Assembly (NCBI RefSeq): GCF_002966125.1
Contig: NZ_CP027062.1
Location: 1,612,001 to 1,676,000, forward strand
DNA: 64,000 bases
Source: Pukyongia salina
GTDB taxonomy: Bacteria > Bacteroidota > Bacteroidia > Flavobacteriales > Flavobacteriaceae
Direction: 5' to 3'
This document shows, one piece after another, positions 16,325-24,101 of this stretch. Position 1 is the stretch's first letter. Every line of letters begins with the position of its first letter. Below the pieces are notes generated by a model. It was not told the DNA's origin, ran no database searches, and saw nothing but the letters and a program-made list of their open reading frames with translations. The position numbers and the translations under genes are program-made.

Positions 16325-16680
16325 CTTCAAAAACCTCCTGTAAAAACAGGAGGTTTTTTTGTTTGCTTCAGGCAGTCGAACCGCAGCCGCATCGTCTGGC
16401 AGTTTGCTTCAAAAGATCCACAGGATCTTTCTTCGCAACCTCCCCCTTCAGCCGCACTGCGAAAATATGCTGTTAAACAGGAGGTTTTTTTGTTTGCTTC
16501 AGGCAGTCGAACCGCCGCCGCATCGTCTGGCAGTTTGCTTCAAAAGATCCACAGGATCTTTCTTCGCAACCTCCCCCTTCAGCCGCACTGCGACAATATG
16601 CTGTGAAACAGGAGGTTTTTTTGTTTGCTTCAGGCAGTCGAACCGCCGCCGTATCGTCTGGCAGATTGCTTCAAAAAGAA
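16312..16680 (+). repeat. Tandem repeat of about 131 bp seeded by the tRNA-Leu 3' end
   Basis: Three head-to-tail units. Each begins with the last 13 bases of the tRNA plus CT (CCCTTCAGCCGCACT at 16312, 16444 and 16575), then the descending arm of the terminator (ACAGGAGGTTTTTTT), then a shared block starting GTTTGCTTCAGGCAGTCGAA (16361, 16492, 16623), which contains the hairpin AAAGATCC-ACA-GGATCTTT in units 1 and 2. Units 2 and 3 have lost the rising terminator arm. Unit 3 decays after 16668. Reading frames through it shift each unit, so it is not coding. Confidence 0.88.
16331..16360 (+). terminator. Terminator of tRNA-Leu
   Basis: Perfect 11-bp stem AAACCTCCTGT / ACAGGAGGTTT with an AAAA loop and a T-run to 16360, 7 bases after the tRNA. 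Confidence 0.9.
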
Positions 16681-16761
16681 TCACTGGCACATTCTATGAA
16701 ATTTCCGCTTCGGTCTAAATTTCAAAAGATCATATCATTTTTTATTTACATTTAAAAACAA

Positions 16762-16792
16762 TTGTAATTATCTAAAAAAGAGATAATTACAA
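16762..16792. promoter_or_regulatory. Perfect 12-bp inverted repeat upstream of a secreted-protein gene
   Basis: TTGTAATTATCT - AAAAAAG - AGATAATTACAA. It precedes a weak -7 box (TATCTTTA near 16803) and lies 130 bases upstream of the ATG at 16923. Likely a regulator binding site or a leader structure; the AT-rich stem and lack of T-run argue against a terminator. Confidence 0.5.
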
Positions 16793-16922
16793 AATTTAGT
16801 GTATCTTTATAATACTTCCCAATTCTCCTTTTACTTTTTTACACATTTGAATTTGTTTTCATTGTATAAGACCGCTTGTGTCTGTTAACCAGTAACTTTT
16901 TACTAACCAAACATAATGAATC

Positions 16923-17756
16923 ATGAAAACAAAAAATCTAACCATCCCCATTGCCATTATTTTACTAATGCTGATCTGTTCTCCACTGGCCGCACAGGAC
17001 GAAAATGCGATGCCGGCCTACATCTCTGTTACCACCTTGTATTGGAGTATGGATAGGGAGGCCTCCGAGAATGAAGACGAAAATAAATGGCTCGAGATCG
17101 AGAAAGAATACCTGGAGAAGGTCACAAAGAAAAATGAGTACGTACAGACTGCCGGTTTCTTTATGCACCTGTATACGGCAACAAGTCTCGAATCTAAGTA
17201 TGTACAAAGTTATGCTTCCTGGGCCGACATAGAAAAGGCGCAGGGCAGAAATGTGGAACTGGAAAAATTAGCATGGCCTGATGAAGCCACGAGAAAAGCG
17301 TTTCTACAAAACAGACAGTCTTTTTATCAAGATCTACATTCGGATGAGTTATACGTGCCTTTAGCGGGTGCCAAACCGCTAACTCAAGCTACGGATAAGG
17401 ATTTAGTAGCATACATTCGTGTGAGTAAAATGGCGTATCCGGATGACGGATCGAACGAAGAGTTTATGAAACTTCATAAACAATTCCTTGAAGCTACAGT
17501 TTACAACAATGATAAGATAAAGGCTTATTATCCCAATGTGCACGGTTGGGGGGCAGACAGAACCGAGTTTGTAGAAGCGTTCTATTTAGAATCTCTAGAC
17601 GACCTTAATGATATGACAGCAGGAAATGGTGACGCGATTAAAGCTAAATGGGTAGACGAGGCTGCGAGAACCGAATTTTTTAAAGCATACAATAAATACT
17701 TTACTGGTGATCATGGTGATTATCTCTATACAAGGATTGCCGAACTATCAAAATAA
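16923..17756 (+). CDS. Secreted protein with two related domains, function unknown
   Basis: 277 residues: Sec signal peptide (to about AAQ at residue 24), then two repeats of the same domain, about 30-145 and 150-277. The alignment of the halves is clear: YISVTTLYWSMDR with YIRVSKMAYPDDG; NKWLEIEKEYLEKVT with EEFMKLHKQFLEATV; SYASWADIEKAQGRNVELEKLAWPDEATRKAFLQN with FYLESLDDLNDMTAGNGDAIKAKWVDEAARTEFFKA. The pattern (beta-strand, long helix, strand) resembles dimeric alpha/beta-barrel (NIPSNAP/ABM-like) folds, fused as an intramolecular dimer, but no family is recognised with confidence. It follows the tRNA repeat region and ends before a terminator. Confidence 0.75.
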   Translation: MKTKNLTIPIAIILLMLICSPLAAQDENAMPAYISVTTLYWSMDREASENEDENKWLEIEKEYLEKVTKKNEYVQTAGFFMHLYTATSLESKYVQSYASWADIEKAQGRNVELEKLAWPDEATRKAFLQNRQSFYQDLHSDELYVPLAGAKPLTQATDKDLVAYIRVSKMAYPDDGSNEEFMKLHKQFLEATVYNNDKIKAYYPNVHGWGADRTEFVEAFYLESLDDLNDMTAGNGDAIKAKWVDEAARTEFFKAYNKYFTGDHGDYLYTRIAELSK

Positions 17757-17790
17757 AAGATGATACTATCATAATCTCGATAGATCGAAA

Positions 17791-17824
17791 AATAAAACCT
17801 CCTGTTTTCACCGGAGGTTTTATT
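17791..17824. terminator. Bidirectional terminator between convergent genes
   Basis: AATAAAACCTCC ... GGAGGTTTTATT, a 12-bp stem with T-runs on both strands, serving the secreted-protein gene on the plus strand and the P-loop gene on the minus strand. Confidence 0.8.
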
Positions 17825-17855
17825 GTTTGGATTAGGCAGTCGAACCACAGCCAAA
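17819..17855 (+). repeat. Degenerate copy of the tRNA-Leu repeat core
   Basis: Reads TTGTTTGGATTAGGCAGTCG then AACCACAGCC, matching the core of the 16.3-16.7 kb repeat (GTTTGCTTCAGGCAGTCGAA then CCGCAGCC) with three substitutions; it again directly follows an ACCTCCTG...GGAGG terminator. Confidence 0.65.
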
Positions 17856-17879
17856 TACAAAGCCATAATACCAGGTTTT

Positions 17880-18503
17880 TTAACAATCATCAATAAACTC
17901 CAAGCTTTTATCGATAAGGTGAGGGCTTGAACTTTTTAGTTCAATTACTTTAGAATTTTCAACAAATACATCGAAATTTATTTTTTCCTGAAACAGGTCT
18001 TCATGTCTTTGTTTAACCATCATGGGTTCTGAAAGCCATTGAGAACGTTTTTCCCAATCCCTGTTGCCTTGTCGGGACCTATTATAAATTCTTTTTTCCA
18101 TGATCGTTATGTCATCATTAAGAAAAATAATTCCATGAGGCGGTGGAAATAATTGAGCAGTAGATCTAATAAGATCGAAGATGAGAAGCTGATCGTTTTT
18201 ATCCTTAAGGGTATCTAAATAGAACAGATTGGTTAACCAGAAGGTGTCTAAAAGGCACACTAACCCATTTTTGTATTGCGTTTCTGCTTCTATGTATTGT
18301 TTTATCCAGTGGTTGTGAAAGTAAATAAAGGACCTCAAACGAAATTCATTAGAAACAAAAGCATCTGTTACAAACTTCGGAAAGTTTTCACCTTCGTAGA
18401 AGCCTTTGATTTCCGGTCGCACTTTTGTCAAATTCCGAACCAGGGTGGTTTTGCCAGACGCCTGGGCACCAACTATAGCTATAATCTTACCATCCGTTTT
18501 CAT
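17880..18503 (-). CDS. P-loop ATPase/kinase (deoxynucleoside-kinase or NadR-like)
   Basis: 207 residues from the ATG at 18503 (MKTDGKIIAIVGAQASGKTT). Walker A GAQASGKTT at about residues 11-19; a lid-like basic stretch KRIYNRSRQGNRDWEKRSQW and the strand-plus-acid PPPHGIIFLNDDITIMEKR fit small AAA/kinase proteins that phosphorylate nucleosides or ribosylnicotinamide. The substrate is not evident. A TTG further upstream (18536) is in frame but lacks support. It lies 96 bases downstream of nrdJ in the same direction, so a nucleotide-salvage link with the reductase is possible. Confidence 0.7.
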   Translation of the reverse strand: MKTDGKIIAIVGAQASGKTTLVRNLTKVRPEIKGFYEGENFPKFVTDAFVSNEFRLRSFIYFHNHWIKQYIEAETQYKNGLVCLLDTFWLTNLFYLDTLKDKNDQLLIFDLIRSTAQLFPPPHGIIFLNDDITIMEKRIYNRSRQGNRDWEKRSQWLSEPMMVKQRHEDLFQEKINFDVFVENSKVIELKSSSPHLIDKSLEFIDDC

Positions 18504-18632
18504 TTTCAGGAAGAAATCTCTTCTTGTACGAAGCAAATATTTTAAGTGTTACAAACCAATCACACTAACATTTTCAGTACGTGTTAGTCGGAACCTATAC
18601 CATTTACTCACGTTAAATGGAAATATTTTATT

Positions 18633-20639
18633 TTAAATAACGCAACTGTCATTAGTACAGAATTTTTCCTGGAGGACATCTTCGTCCGTATTCAGAAATG
18701 TCATGGGCGACAAATTTTCTATCATTTCTTCGTATTGTGCTTTCGAAATCGCCTCGTATGGCATTTGGGCGTAGGCACCGGCTTCTAATTTTGGTAAGAA
18801 GCTGATCGATTTCAGTTTATACTTGAAGAAATCCAGGATAGGAGCAATTTGATCGGCCTCATCAGGGGTGAATGTTACGGTACAGGACACCTGGTTGTCT
18901 GACCAATACGTTTGGAGAAAACTAGCCAGGCTTACTTGCTCCCAAATACTTACTTCTTTAAGACTTCGGCCTTCACATTTTACCGGAAAAGAAATAACCA
19001 TAGATGAAGGATCCATGATATCTTCTTCAATATCCAGGCCGGCTGCTACCAATTCCGGTAAAAACCGAGTAGTTTTCGCAATTCGAACCCGGCGGATATA
19101 ATATTCGAATTCCGGGAAATGACAACCGGGATTAACGCCTGCGAGTAAGCTCACAGTTCCGGAAGGTTTTACACTTGTTGTTTTAATACTACGAGGCACA
19201 CATAACCATGCAGAATATATTTCGTCCCACTTTTGGATTTCGTTATATCCTTCCTCCAACCATCCTTTTAATTTATCAAGGGAGTATTTTTCGATAAAAT
19301 TAGTGACCCCGGTTACAGAGGTGCCAATTCTGCGATTGCGTTTTTGCACGCGATTGGTCTGGTGCCAGGTTGTACTGGCAAGCGTTGCTGTTTTCCCAAC
19401 CAGATAAGCGAATTTTAAGGTTCGGAGATAATCGGCTTTCGAATCTGCTTTAGAAGGAAATGTTTCAACCAGGCAACACAGTTCGTAGCTTTCGAGCGAC
19501 TGCTCCCCACACGGATTGGTGCCTTTCGCCTTAATGTCTTTATGGTCAACAGGATCGCACATTCGGGAATACGACCGTATATTATCCATGAAAATAAACC
19601 CTGGTTCGCCATTTTTTGCTGTTTGTTGCGCCACCTCTGTAAAATCTGTTTTATCGTCTACCAGAACACTATTATTCGATGCCCAGCCATAAGCAGCTCG
19701 GTTTGCCCTCGACCCGGTGTATTCGCCAACAGAATTATCCCATTTGTAGTCCTTTAATTTTCTATATTCTTCATTATAAACATTGCCCAATGCAATTTGA
19801 GCAGTACGCCGCACATTGCCCGCCACTACACATTGGCCTATCATGTTCATAATGTCTGCGATAGCGGTAATACTAATGTATTTATTGTTTTCCTTATCCA
19901 GCACTTTGCGAATTTGTTCGTGTAAATTCTCCAGGGGAGCAGGTCCACTTGAAATCCCACCGAAGCCTTTAATTAGCTCTCCAGCAGGCCTTATTTTACT
20001 GTAGTTGAAGCGTACAGTAGTTGCCGGTTGCCCGTTAAAGTGAAAGGAAAAATAGGAGGCTAGCAACCTTTTCAGACTTTCTACCCAACCCTCTCGGGTA
20101 TCGGGGATTTCGTATGTATCTTCAGCTTTTTCCGGATTGTGTACAATGAGTTGCTGCGCTCCTGCCACGTCAAAGCCAACACCAACTCCCACCATGCTCA
20201 TATCCATCATAAAGGCAAATGGCATCAATGCTTTATCTAGGGATTGACCTAGTTTTTCGGTCGATACAAACGCACAATTAAAAAGAGCTTGTCCTACTTT
20301 CTTCTCATGAATTAAAGGGGTGCCCAAAGCCCACAGCATTCGCCCCGGAGGGAGAAATTTCATCTTGAACATTCTGTCGTACATTTCCTGAGCCGAATCC
20401 TGCGCTTTGTGGTCGTTCCACCCCAAGTGATTATTTAAGATATATTCTTTTTGAAGGGAATAGCAGCCTTCCACTACTCTACGGATCGTTTCGAACCATT
20501 GTTCGTTTTCGCCATCTTCTTTTAGACGAGAATAAGTGCGGTAATAGGTTAAAAGCCCAAGGCCATTAAAGCCAAACTGGGGTTCTCGGTTGCGATACTG
20601 ATTTACGAAATTATCCGATAGTTTAAAGATGAGCTGCAT
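18633..20639 (-). CDS. nrdJ: Class II (adenosylcobalamin-dependent) ribonucleotide reductase
   Basis: 668-residue monomeric reductase of the Lactobacillus RTPR type; makes deoxyribonucleotides using a B12-derived radical, with no oxygen needed. Features: N-terminal GLLTYYRTYSR and WFETIRRVVEGCYS, radical-cysteine loop NPCGEQSLE (Cys377), substrate loop KPSGTVSLLAGVNPGCH, and the C-terminal redox pair CTNDSC (Cys661, Cys666). An oxygen-independent reductase suits an organism that respires N2O under low oxygen. No B12 riboswitch is recognisable in the 150 bases upstream. It needs imported or synthesised cobalamin; no such genes are in the window. Confidence 0.93.
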   Translation of the reverse strand: MQLIFKLSDNFVNQYRNREPQFGFNGLGLLTYYRTYSRLKEDGENEQWFETIRRVVEGCYSLQKEYILNNHLGWNDHKAQDSAQEMYDRMFKMKFLPPGRMLWALGTPLIHEKKVGQALFNCAFVSTEKLGQSLDKALMPFAFMMDMSMVGVGVGFDVAGAQQLIVHNPEKAEDTYEIPDTREGWVESLKRLLASYFSFHFNGQPATTVRFNYSKIRPAGELIKGFGGISSGPAPLENLHEQIRKVLDKENNKYISITAIADIMNMIGQCVVAGNVRRTAQIALGNVYNEEYRKLKDYKWDNSVGEYTGSRANRAAYGWASNNSVLVDDKTDFTEVAQQTAKNGEPGFIFMDNIRSYSRMCDPVDHKDIKAKGTNPCGEQSLESYELCCLVETFPSKADSKADYLRTLKFAYLVGKTATLASTTWHQTNRVQKRNRRIGTSVTGVTNFIEKYSLDKLKGWLEEGYNEIQKWDEIYSAWLCVPRSIKTTSVKPSGTVSLLAGVNPGCHFPEFEYYIRRVRIAKTTRFLPELVAAGLDIEEDIMDPSSMVISFPVKCEGRSLKEVSIWEQVSLASFLQTYWSDNQVSCTVTFTPDEADQIAPILDFFKYKLKSISFLPKLEAGAYAQMPYEAISKAQYEEMIENLSPMTFLNTDEDVLQEKFCTNDSCVI

Positions 20640-20840
20640 AGTTCACAGAATTTAAAGTTAGAAATGATTATAAAATTATTCCGATACGCTCGGTTGAGGA
20701 ATGGAAAATTACACAATAGAATTACAAAAAAATACTTTTAAGTCTTTTTTTATAAACATTATATTGTTGATTAAATTATCTTCTGTGTAGTGGGTAACTG
20801 GAATGTTCTTTTAACCCACTGTCAAGTATCCATATTTAAT

Positions 20841-20858
20841 TCGGATATGTTTGTCCGA
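20841..20858. promoter_or_regulatory. Operator-like dyad overlapping the second Rrf2 promoter
   Basis: TCGGATATGTTTGTCCGA, arms TCGGA/TCCGA, overlapping the -33 TTG (20851-20853). The same 18-base pattern TCGGAYA-N4-TGTCCKA recurs at 21356-21373 ahead of the RIC gene. Its position over the -33 element predicts autorepression. Confidence 0.65.
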
Positions 20859-20880
20859 AATAAAATAATAAGTATCTTTG
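20851..20880 (+). promoter_or_regulatory. Promoter of the second Rrf2 gene
   Basis: TTG (20851-20853), 19-base spacer, TATCTTTG (20873-20880): full Bacteroidota consensus, 23 bases before the ATG at 20904. Confidence 0.75.
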
Positions 20881-20903
20881 TTTTTCAAAATAAATGCGCT
20901 AAG

Positions 20904-21338
20904 ATGTTTTCGAAAGCATGCGAATATGGAATAAGGGCTGCCACATATATAGCCTCACAATCTAAACTTTCCCGAAGGGTTAGTCTAAAGGAGATAGCAG
21001 ATGAGATCGATTCTCCTGTCGCATTTACCGCCAAGATTTTGCAACAATTGTCACGTAATAAGATTATCGATTCGGTAAAAGGTGCCTCTGGTGGTTTTGA
21101 GATAAGTAGGTCACAGATCGATCATATAAAACTCAGTCATATAGTATATGCCATCGATGGAAATAATGTGTATGTGGGCTGTGGCCTGGGATTGAAAAAA
21201 TGTAATGCCAGTAAACCTTGCCCTGTACACGATAAGTTCGTTCAGATACGAGAGGATTTAAAAAATATGCTTGAAAATACAAGTCTTGATGAGATGACCA
21301 CGGGACTAGAAGTTGGACTAACTTATTTGAAACGATAA
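20904..21338 (+). CDS. Rrf2-family iron-sulfur regulator (NsrR-like) next to RIC
   Basis: 144 residues from ATG 20904 (MFSKACEYGIRAATYIAS); an upstream in-frame start at 20790 precedes the promoter and is rejected. Winged helix with VSLKEIADEIDSPVAFTAKILQQL and a cluster-binding triad Cys93, Cys100, Cys106. Paralog of the regulator at 7451-7855, with the same spacing of cysteines. Encoded 79 bases upstream of the iron-sulfur repair protein, so it probably senses NO or cluster damage and controls that gene and itself through the shared 18-bp dyads. Confidence 0.9.
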   Translation: MFSKACEYGIRAATYIASQSKLSRRVSLKEIADEIDSPVAFTAKILQQLSRNKIIDSVKGASGGFEISRSQIDHIKLSHIVYAIDGNNVYVGCGLGLKKCNASKPCPVHDKFVQIREDLKNMLENTSLDEMTTGLEVGLTYLKR

Positions 21339-21355
21339 AAAAATTTGATATTAAA

Positions 21356-21373
21356 TCGGACAAAAATGTCCTA
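21356..21373. promoter_or_regulatory. Operator-like dyad upstream of the RIC gene
   Basis: TCGGACAAAAATGTCCTA, with a GGACA/TGTCC dyad around AAAA. Same pattern as 20841-20858. A weak -7 box (TACATTTA, 21382-21389) follows, so RIC may have its own regulated promoter. Confidence 0.65.
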
Positions 21374-21416
21374 TTACATTATACATTTAATAACAGTAAT
21401 TAAAACCAGAAGAATT

Positions 21417-22142
21417 ATGAATACAACAGAGGAAAAAACAATCGGGCAATTGGTAGCCGATGATTATCGTACCGCGCAGGTATTTAGAAATCACAAGATA
21501 GACTTTTGCTGTAAAGGGAACCGAACCATACAGGAGGTTGCTGAAAAGAATAACCTGAGTGTCGATTTGATCTATAGGGAAATTGACGAGATACAAAGAC
21601 AAGGGGCTGCAGAAAATATAGATTTTAAAGCATTGCCGTTGGATCTGCTCGCCGATTACATTGAGAAGAAACATCACAGATACGCTGAAGAAAAGATACC
21701 GGTGCTTAAACAGTATTTAAATAAGTTGGAGAAGGTACATGGGACCACACATCCGGAGTTGTATAAAATAAACTACCTATTTACGGCAAGTAGTGGTGAA
21801 CTAGCTATGCATATGAAGAAAGAAGAACTGGTTCTCTTTCCGTATATCCGTAAAATGGTAAAGGCAGAACAACAGAGGTTAACGTTGGATGATCCTCACT
21901 TTGGACTGGTTAAAAATCCCATCCGCGCAATGATGCAAGAACATGATAACGAAGGGGAACGTTTCCGGCAGATAGAAGGTTTGAGCAATGATTATACACC
22001 TCCAGTTGATGCCTGTAACACGTATAAGGTGACTTTCGCCTTACTCAAGGAGTTTCAAGACGACCTGCATTTCCACATTCACCTGGAGAACAATCTGCTG
22101 TTTCCTGGAGCGATAGAATTAGAAAAAGCACTGAAGGCCTGA
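21417..22142 (+). CDS. ric: Iron-sulfur cluster repair di-iron protein (RIC/ScdA/YtfE)
   Basis: 241 residues that repair nitrosatively or oxidatively damaged iron-sulfur clusters. N-terminal ScdA_N domain with the conserved DFCCKG (Cys31-Cys32), then a hemerythrin-like four-helix bundle with di-iron ligands in KKHHRY, HMKKEELVLFPYI, MMQEHDNEG and HFHIHLENNLLFP. Start at 21417 (MNTTEEKTIGQLV), after the operator; an earlier in-frame start would place coding sequence over it. Neighbours: NO-sensing-type Rrf2 gene upstream, small membrane protein downstream. Its presence agrees with an NO-exposed, denitrifying life style. Confidence 0.94.
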   Translation: MNTTEEKTIGQLVADDYRTAQVFRNHKIDFCCKGNRTIQEVAEKNNLSVDLIYREIDEIQRQGAAENIDFKALPLDLLADYIEKKHHRYAEEKIPVLKQYLNKLEKVHGTTHPELYKINYLFTASSGELAMHMKKEELVLFPYIRKMVKAEQQRLTLDDPHFGLVKNPIRAMMQEHDNEGERFRQIEGLSNDYTPPVDACNTYKVTFALLKEFQDDLHFHIHLENNLLFPGAIELEKALKA

Positions 22143-22216
22143 TAAAAATTTCTTGGGGTTATTTCAGAAAATCGCTTCCGAAGTACAATTGAATATTATC
22201 ATAAATCAATAAACCG

Positions 22217-22564
22217 ATGAAAATTTCAAGGACAATTCACATGACGAACTCTGGACGTAAACATAAAACAAATAAGATTAAATCGATTTATAATAATATG
22301 TTAGCTGAATTCAAAAGGGGAGAAATAGGCTATTCTACAATCGCAATCTTAGGGCAAAGTTGTTTAGGCTCCATTGCTGTTATTTTATTGCTTATGAATG
22401 ATATGCCAACCATGATAAAAATGGTGCAACTTTTTCTTGTTACTGTATTCTGTATGGCGTTTAATGGTGCAGTTCTTGCTCAATTAAAATCGAAAATTAC
22501 GTTCGATCTATTGATCGCAACTATTTTGTTGAGTGCTTGTGTTATTGTTACGAACTTAGTCTAA
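22217..22564 (+). CDS. Small membrane protein downstream of RIC
   Basis: 115 residues: a basic cytoplasmic head (KKHKTNKIKSI type, residues 1-40) then three hydrophobic helices (about 42-60, 66-88 and 94-114). No family recognised. It starts 74 bases after the RIC stop on the same strand, and similar small three-helix proteins are known to accompany NO-stress genes in this group, but a link here rests on position alone. An internal ATG at residue 9 is an alternative start. Confidence 0.6.
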   Translation: MKISRTIHMTNSGRKHKTNKIKSIYNNMLAEFKRGEIGYSTIAILGQSCLGSIAVILLLMNDMPTMIKMVQLFLVTVFCMAFNGAVLAQLKSKITFDLLIATILLSACVIVTNLV

Positions 22565-22618
22565 GCAGTACACTTGAATAATAGGAAGTTGCACATGCTA
22601 ACGCTAGGATGATCTTAA

Positions 22619-22650
22619 TTTGTTTCAGGCATCCGAACCGCTGCCAAATT
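22619..22650 (+). repeat. Third locus of the tRNA-Leu repeat core (degenerate)
   Basis: TTTGTTTCAGGCATCCGAAC then CGCTGCC matches the repeat core at 16361-16388 apart from a small deletion and two changes. Just upstream, ACATGCTAACGCTAGGAT (22592-22609) resembles the anticodon arm of tRNA-Leu(TAG), hinting at a decayed tRNA relic. Confidence 0.5.
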
Positions 22651-22681
22651 TCGCTGTGTTGAATTAATAAAGAAACCTATT

Positions 22682-22712
22682 AAAAAAAAGGCCCGTATTT
22701 TATATACGGGCC
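22682..22712 (-). terminator. Terminator after the 140-residue membrane protein
   Basis: Stem GGCCCGTAT / ATACGGGCC (9 bp) with loop TTTAT; on the minus strand it is followed by eight T. Confidence 0.88.
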
Positions 22713-22721
22713 GATGAATAT

Positions 22722-23144
22722 TTATTTGCTCGGGGTTGTTTTGGCGTATACTAATCCGACGAGCAGTCCCATTACCAGATAGAATACAAGGTAGATCCCA
22801 AAGTTTACCAGGGTTCCGGTAAGATCCAGCATATTGGATGTGGCAAAATTTATTAAGCCATCTCCCAAGCCGTGCATAACGGCTAGCCAGAATCCAAAAG
22901 CGAGCCCACTATTGGCTCCGTAATTACCCGATCCGAACGACCGGTAAATAGTACAGAAAGCAAAGGCGGCGATGATACACCCAAGGATAAGATAGGGCAT
23001 GTCCGGCATATCCTTCATTATACCATCGGTAAGTGCGTTTTCACGAAAGTACGGATCGGCCAGAAGTCCCCATAAAAGGTAACCTCCACCAAACCCCCAA
23101 ATAGTAGCTACCAGGGTGCTAACAATGTTTGATTTTGAGAACAT
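22722..23144 (-). CDS. Four-helix membrane protein, function unknown
   Basis: 140 residues with four hydrophobic segments (about 9-28, 50-68, 80-98 and 112-134), glycine-rich (GFGGGYLLWGLL, GSGNYGANSGLAFGFWLAVMHGLGDGL). The acidic loop ENALTDGIMKDMPDMP separates helices 1 and 2. No catalytic motif. Single gene with its own terminator. I do not recognise the family. Confidence 0.65.
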   Translation of the reverse strand: MFSKSNIVSTLVATIWGFGGGYLLWGLLADPYFRENALTDGIMKDMPDMPYLILGCIIAAFAFCTIYRSFGSGNYGANSGLAFGFWLAVMHGLGDGLINFATSNMLDLTGTLVNFGIYLVFYLVMGLLVGLVYAKTTPSK

Positions 23145-23207
23145 AATAGAAATTTATTGGTTATATATCAGCAAGTTACAAAATAATATAACCTGAAAAG
23201 TAAGAAT

Positions 23208-24101
23208 TTACTCACCACTTTGAAGTTCGTTTATCTCCCGGGAGGTTACTTTGCAATTAGCCCCACTTTTCGATGCAACCAGGGCCCCGATCGCACAGGC
23301 TTTGTCCAAGGCAGTTTCTGTATTCGTTCCCGAAAGCAAGTGAAATATCAAACCTGCAAAGAAAGAATCGCCGGCTCCTACTGTATCGGCCACTTTTACC
23401 TTATAACCCGGATGAGATACATATTCTTTTTCATACAACAAAACAGCTCCCTCATCACCCAGGGTAACACAAATGTTTGGAGTAGAGGTTTTTTCGGCAA
23501 TAGTGACGACTTGTTCTCGCAGATCGTTTGTATTGATATCTAATAAACGACATACGTATAAAAGCTCTTCATCATTCATCTTCACCAGGTCTGCCCGTTT
23601 CATCAGGTCGAGGATGAGGGCATCTGTATAAAAGGGCGGGCGTAAATTGAGATCGAAGATAGAAAAGTTGCTGTTTTCGAGTAGCGCATTTAAGGTTTGC
23701 AGATTGTGCTCATAGCGAAGCGCCAGGGAACCAAAAATGAGAGCGTCTGCCTGTTTTAACTTAGGTATCAATCCCGGATCTATCGAAATGTGATCCCAGG
23801 CCACATCTTCTTTGATGGTATATTGTGCTATTCCGTTGGTAAGGGAGACCAAAACCTGCCCGGTTGGCTTATTGGCCGAAACTGCAATACCCTCAGTAGA
23901 TAAACCCTGAGCTTGCATCTCCTCTAAGGCTCTATGACCCAATTCATCGTCTCCTACAGTACTAAGCATGGTTACCTGAGCACCCTGATTGTGTAGTCTC
24001 ATGGCGACATTTAAAGGTGCGCCACCCAATAAACTCTCCCCGGGAAATACATCCCAAAGTACTTCACCAAAACTTACTATACGCACGGTTTTACTCGTCA
24101 T
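23208..24101 (-). CDS. PfkB-family sugar kinase, probable fructokinase
   Basis: 297 residues from ATG 24101. Ribokinase-like fold: SFGEVLWDVFPGESLLGGAPLNVAMRL (substrate and first glycine motif), STVGDDELG, and the PfkB signature DTVGAGDSFFAGL with the catalytic Asp. The ESLLGGAPLNVA pattern is that of fructokinases. The start lies 11 bases inside the end of the transporter gene, so the two form an operon for uptake and phosphorylation of a hexose such as fructose or the fructose moiety of sucrose. Confidence 0.85.
   Translation of the reverse strand: MTSKTVRIVSFGEVLWDVFPGESLLGGAPLNVAMRLHNQGAQVTMLSTVGDDELGHRALEEMQAQGLSTEGIAVSANKPTGQVLVSLTNGIAQYTIKEDVAWDHISIDPGLIPKLKQADALIFGSLALRYEHNLQTLNALLENSNFSIFDLNLRPPFYTDALILDLMKRADLVKMNDEELLYVCRLLDINTNDLREQVVTIAEKTSTPNICVTLGDEGAVLLYEKEYVSHPGYKVKVADTVGAGDSFFAGLIFHLLSGTNTETALDKACAIGALVASKSGANCKVTSREINELQSGE

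Noticed and set aside
16312-16680. A possible CRISPR array
   Set aside because: Units are 131 bp, identical throughout and lack short spacers; no cas gene is nearby.
16243-16680. Integrative element at tRNA-Leu
   Set aside because: Repeats of the tRNA 3' end exist, but no integrase, transposase or mobilisation gene is found in the window.
16219-16718. Overlapping frames of 60-120 codons across the tRNA-Leu repeat
   Set aside because: They run through the tRNA and repeat units, shift frame each unit, and have no protein-like composition.
20640-20790. Cobalamin riboswitch upstream of nrdJ
   Set aside because: No conserved B12-box-like sequence recognised and the gap is short and AT-rich.
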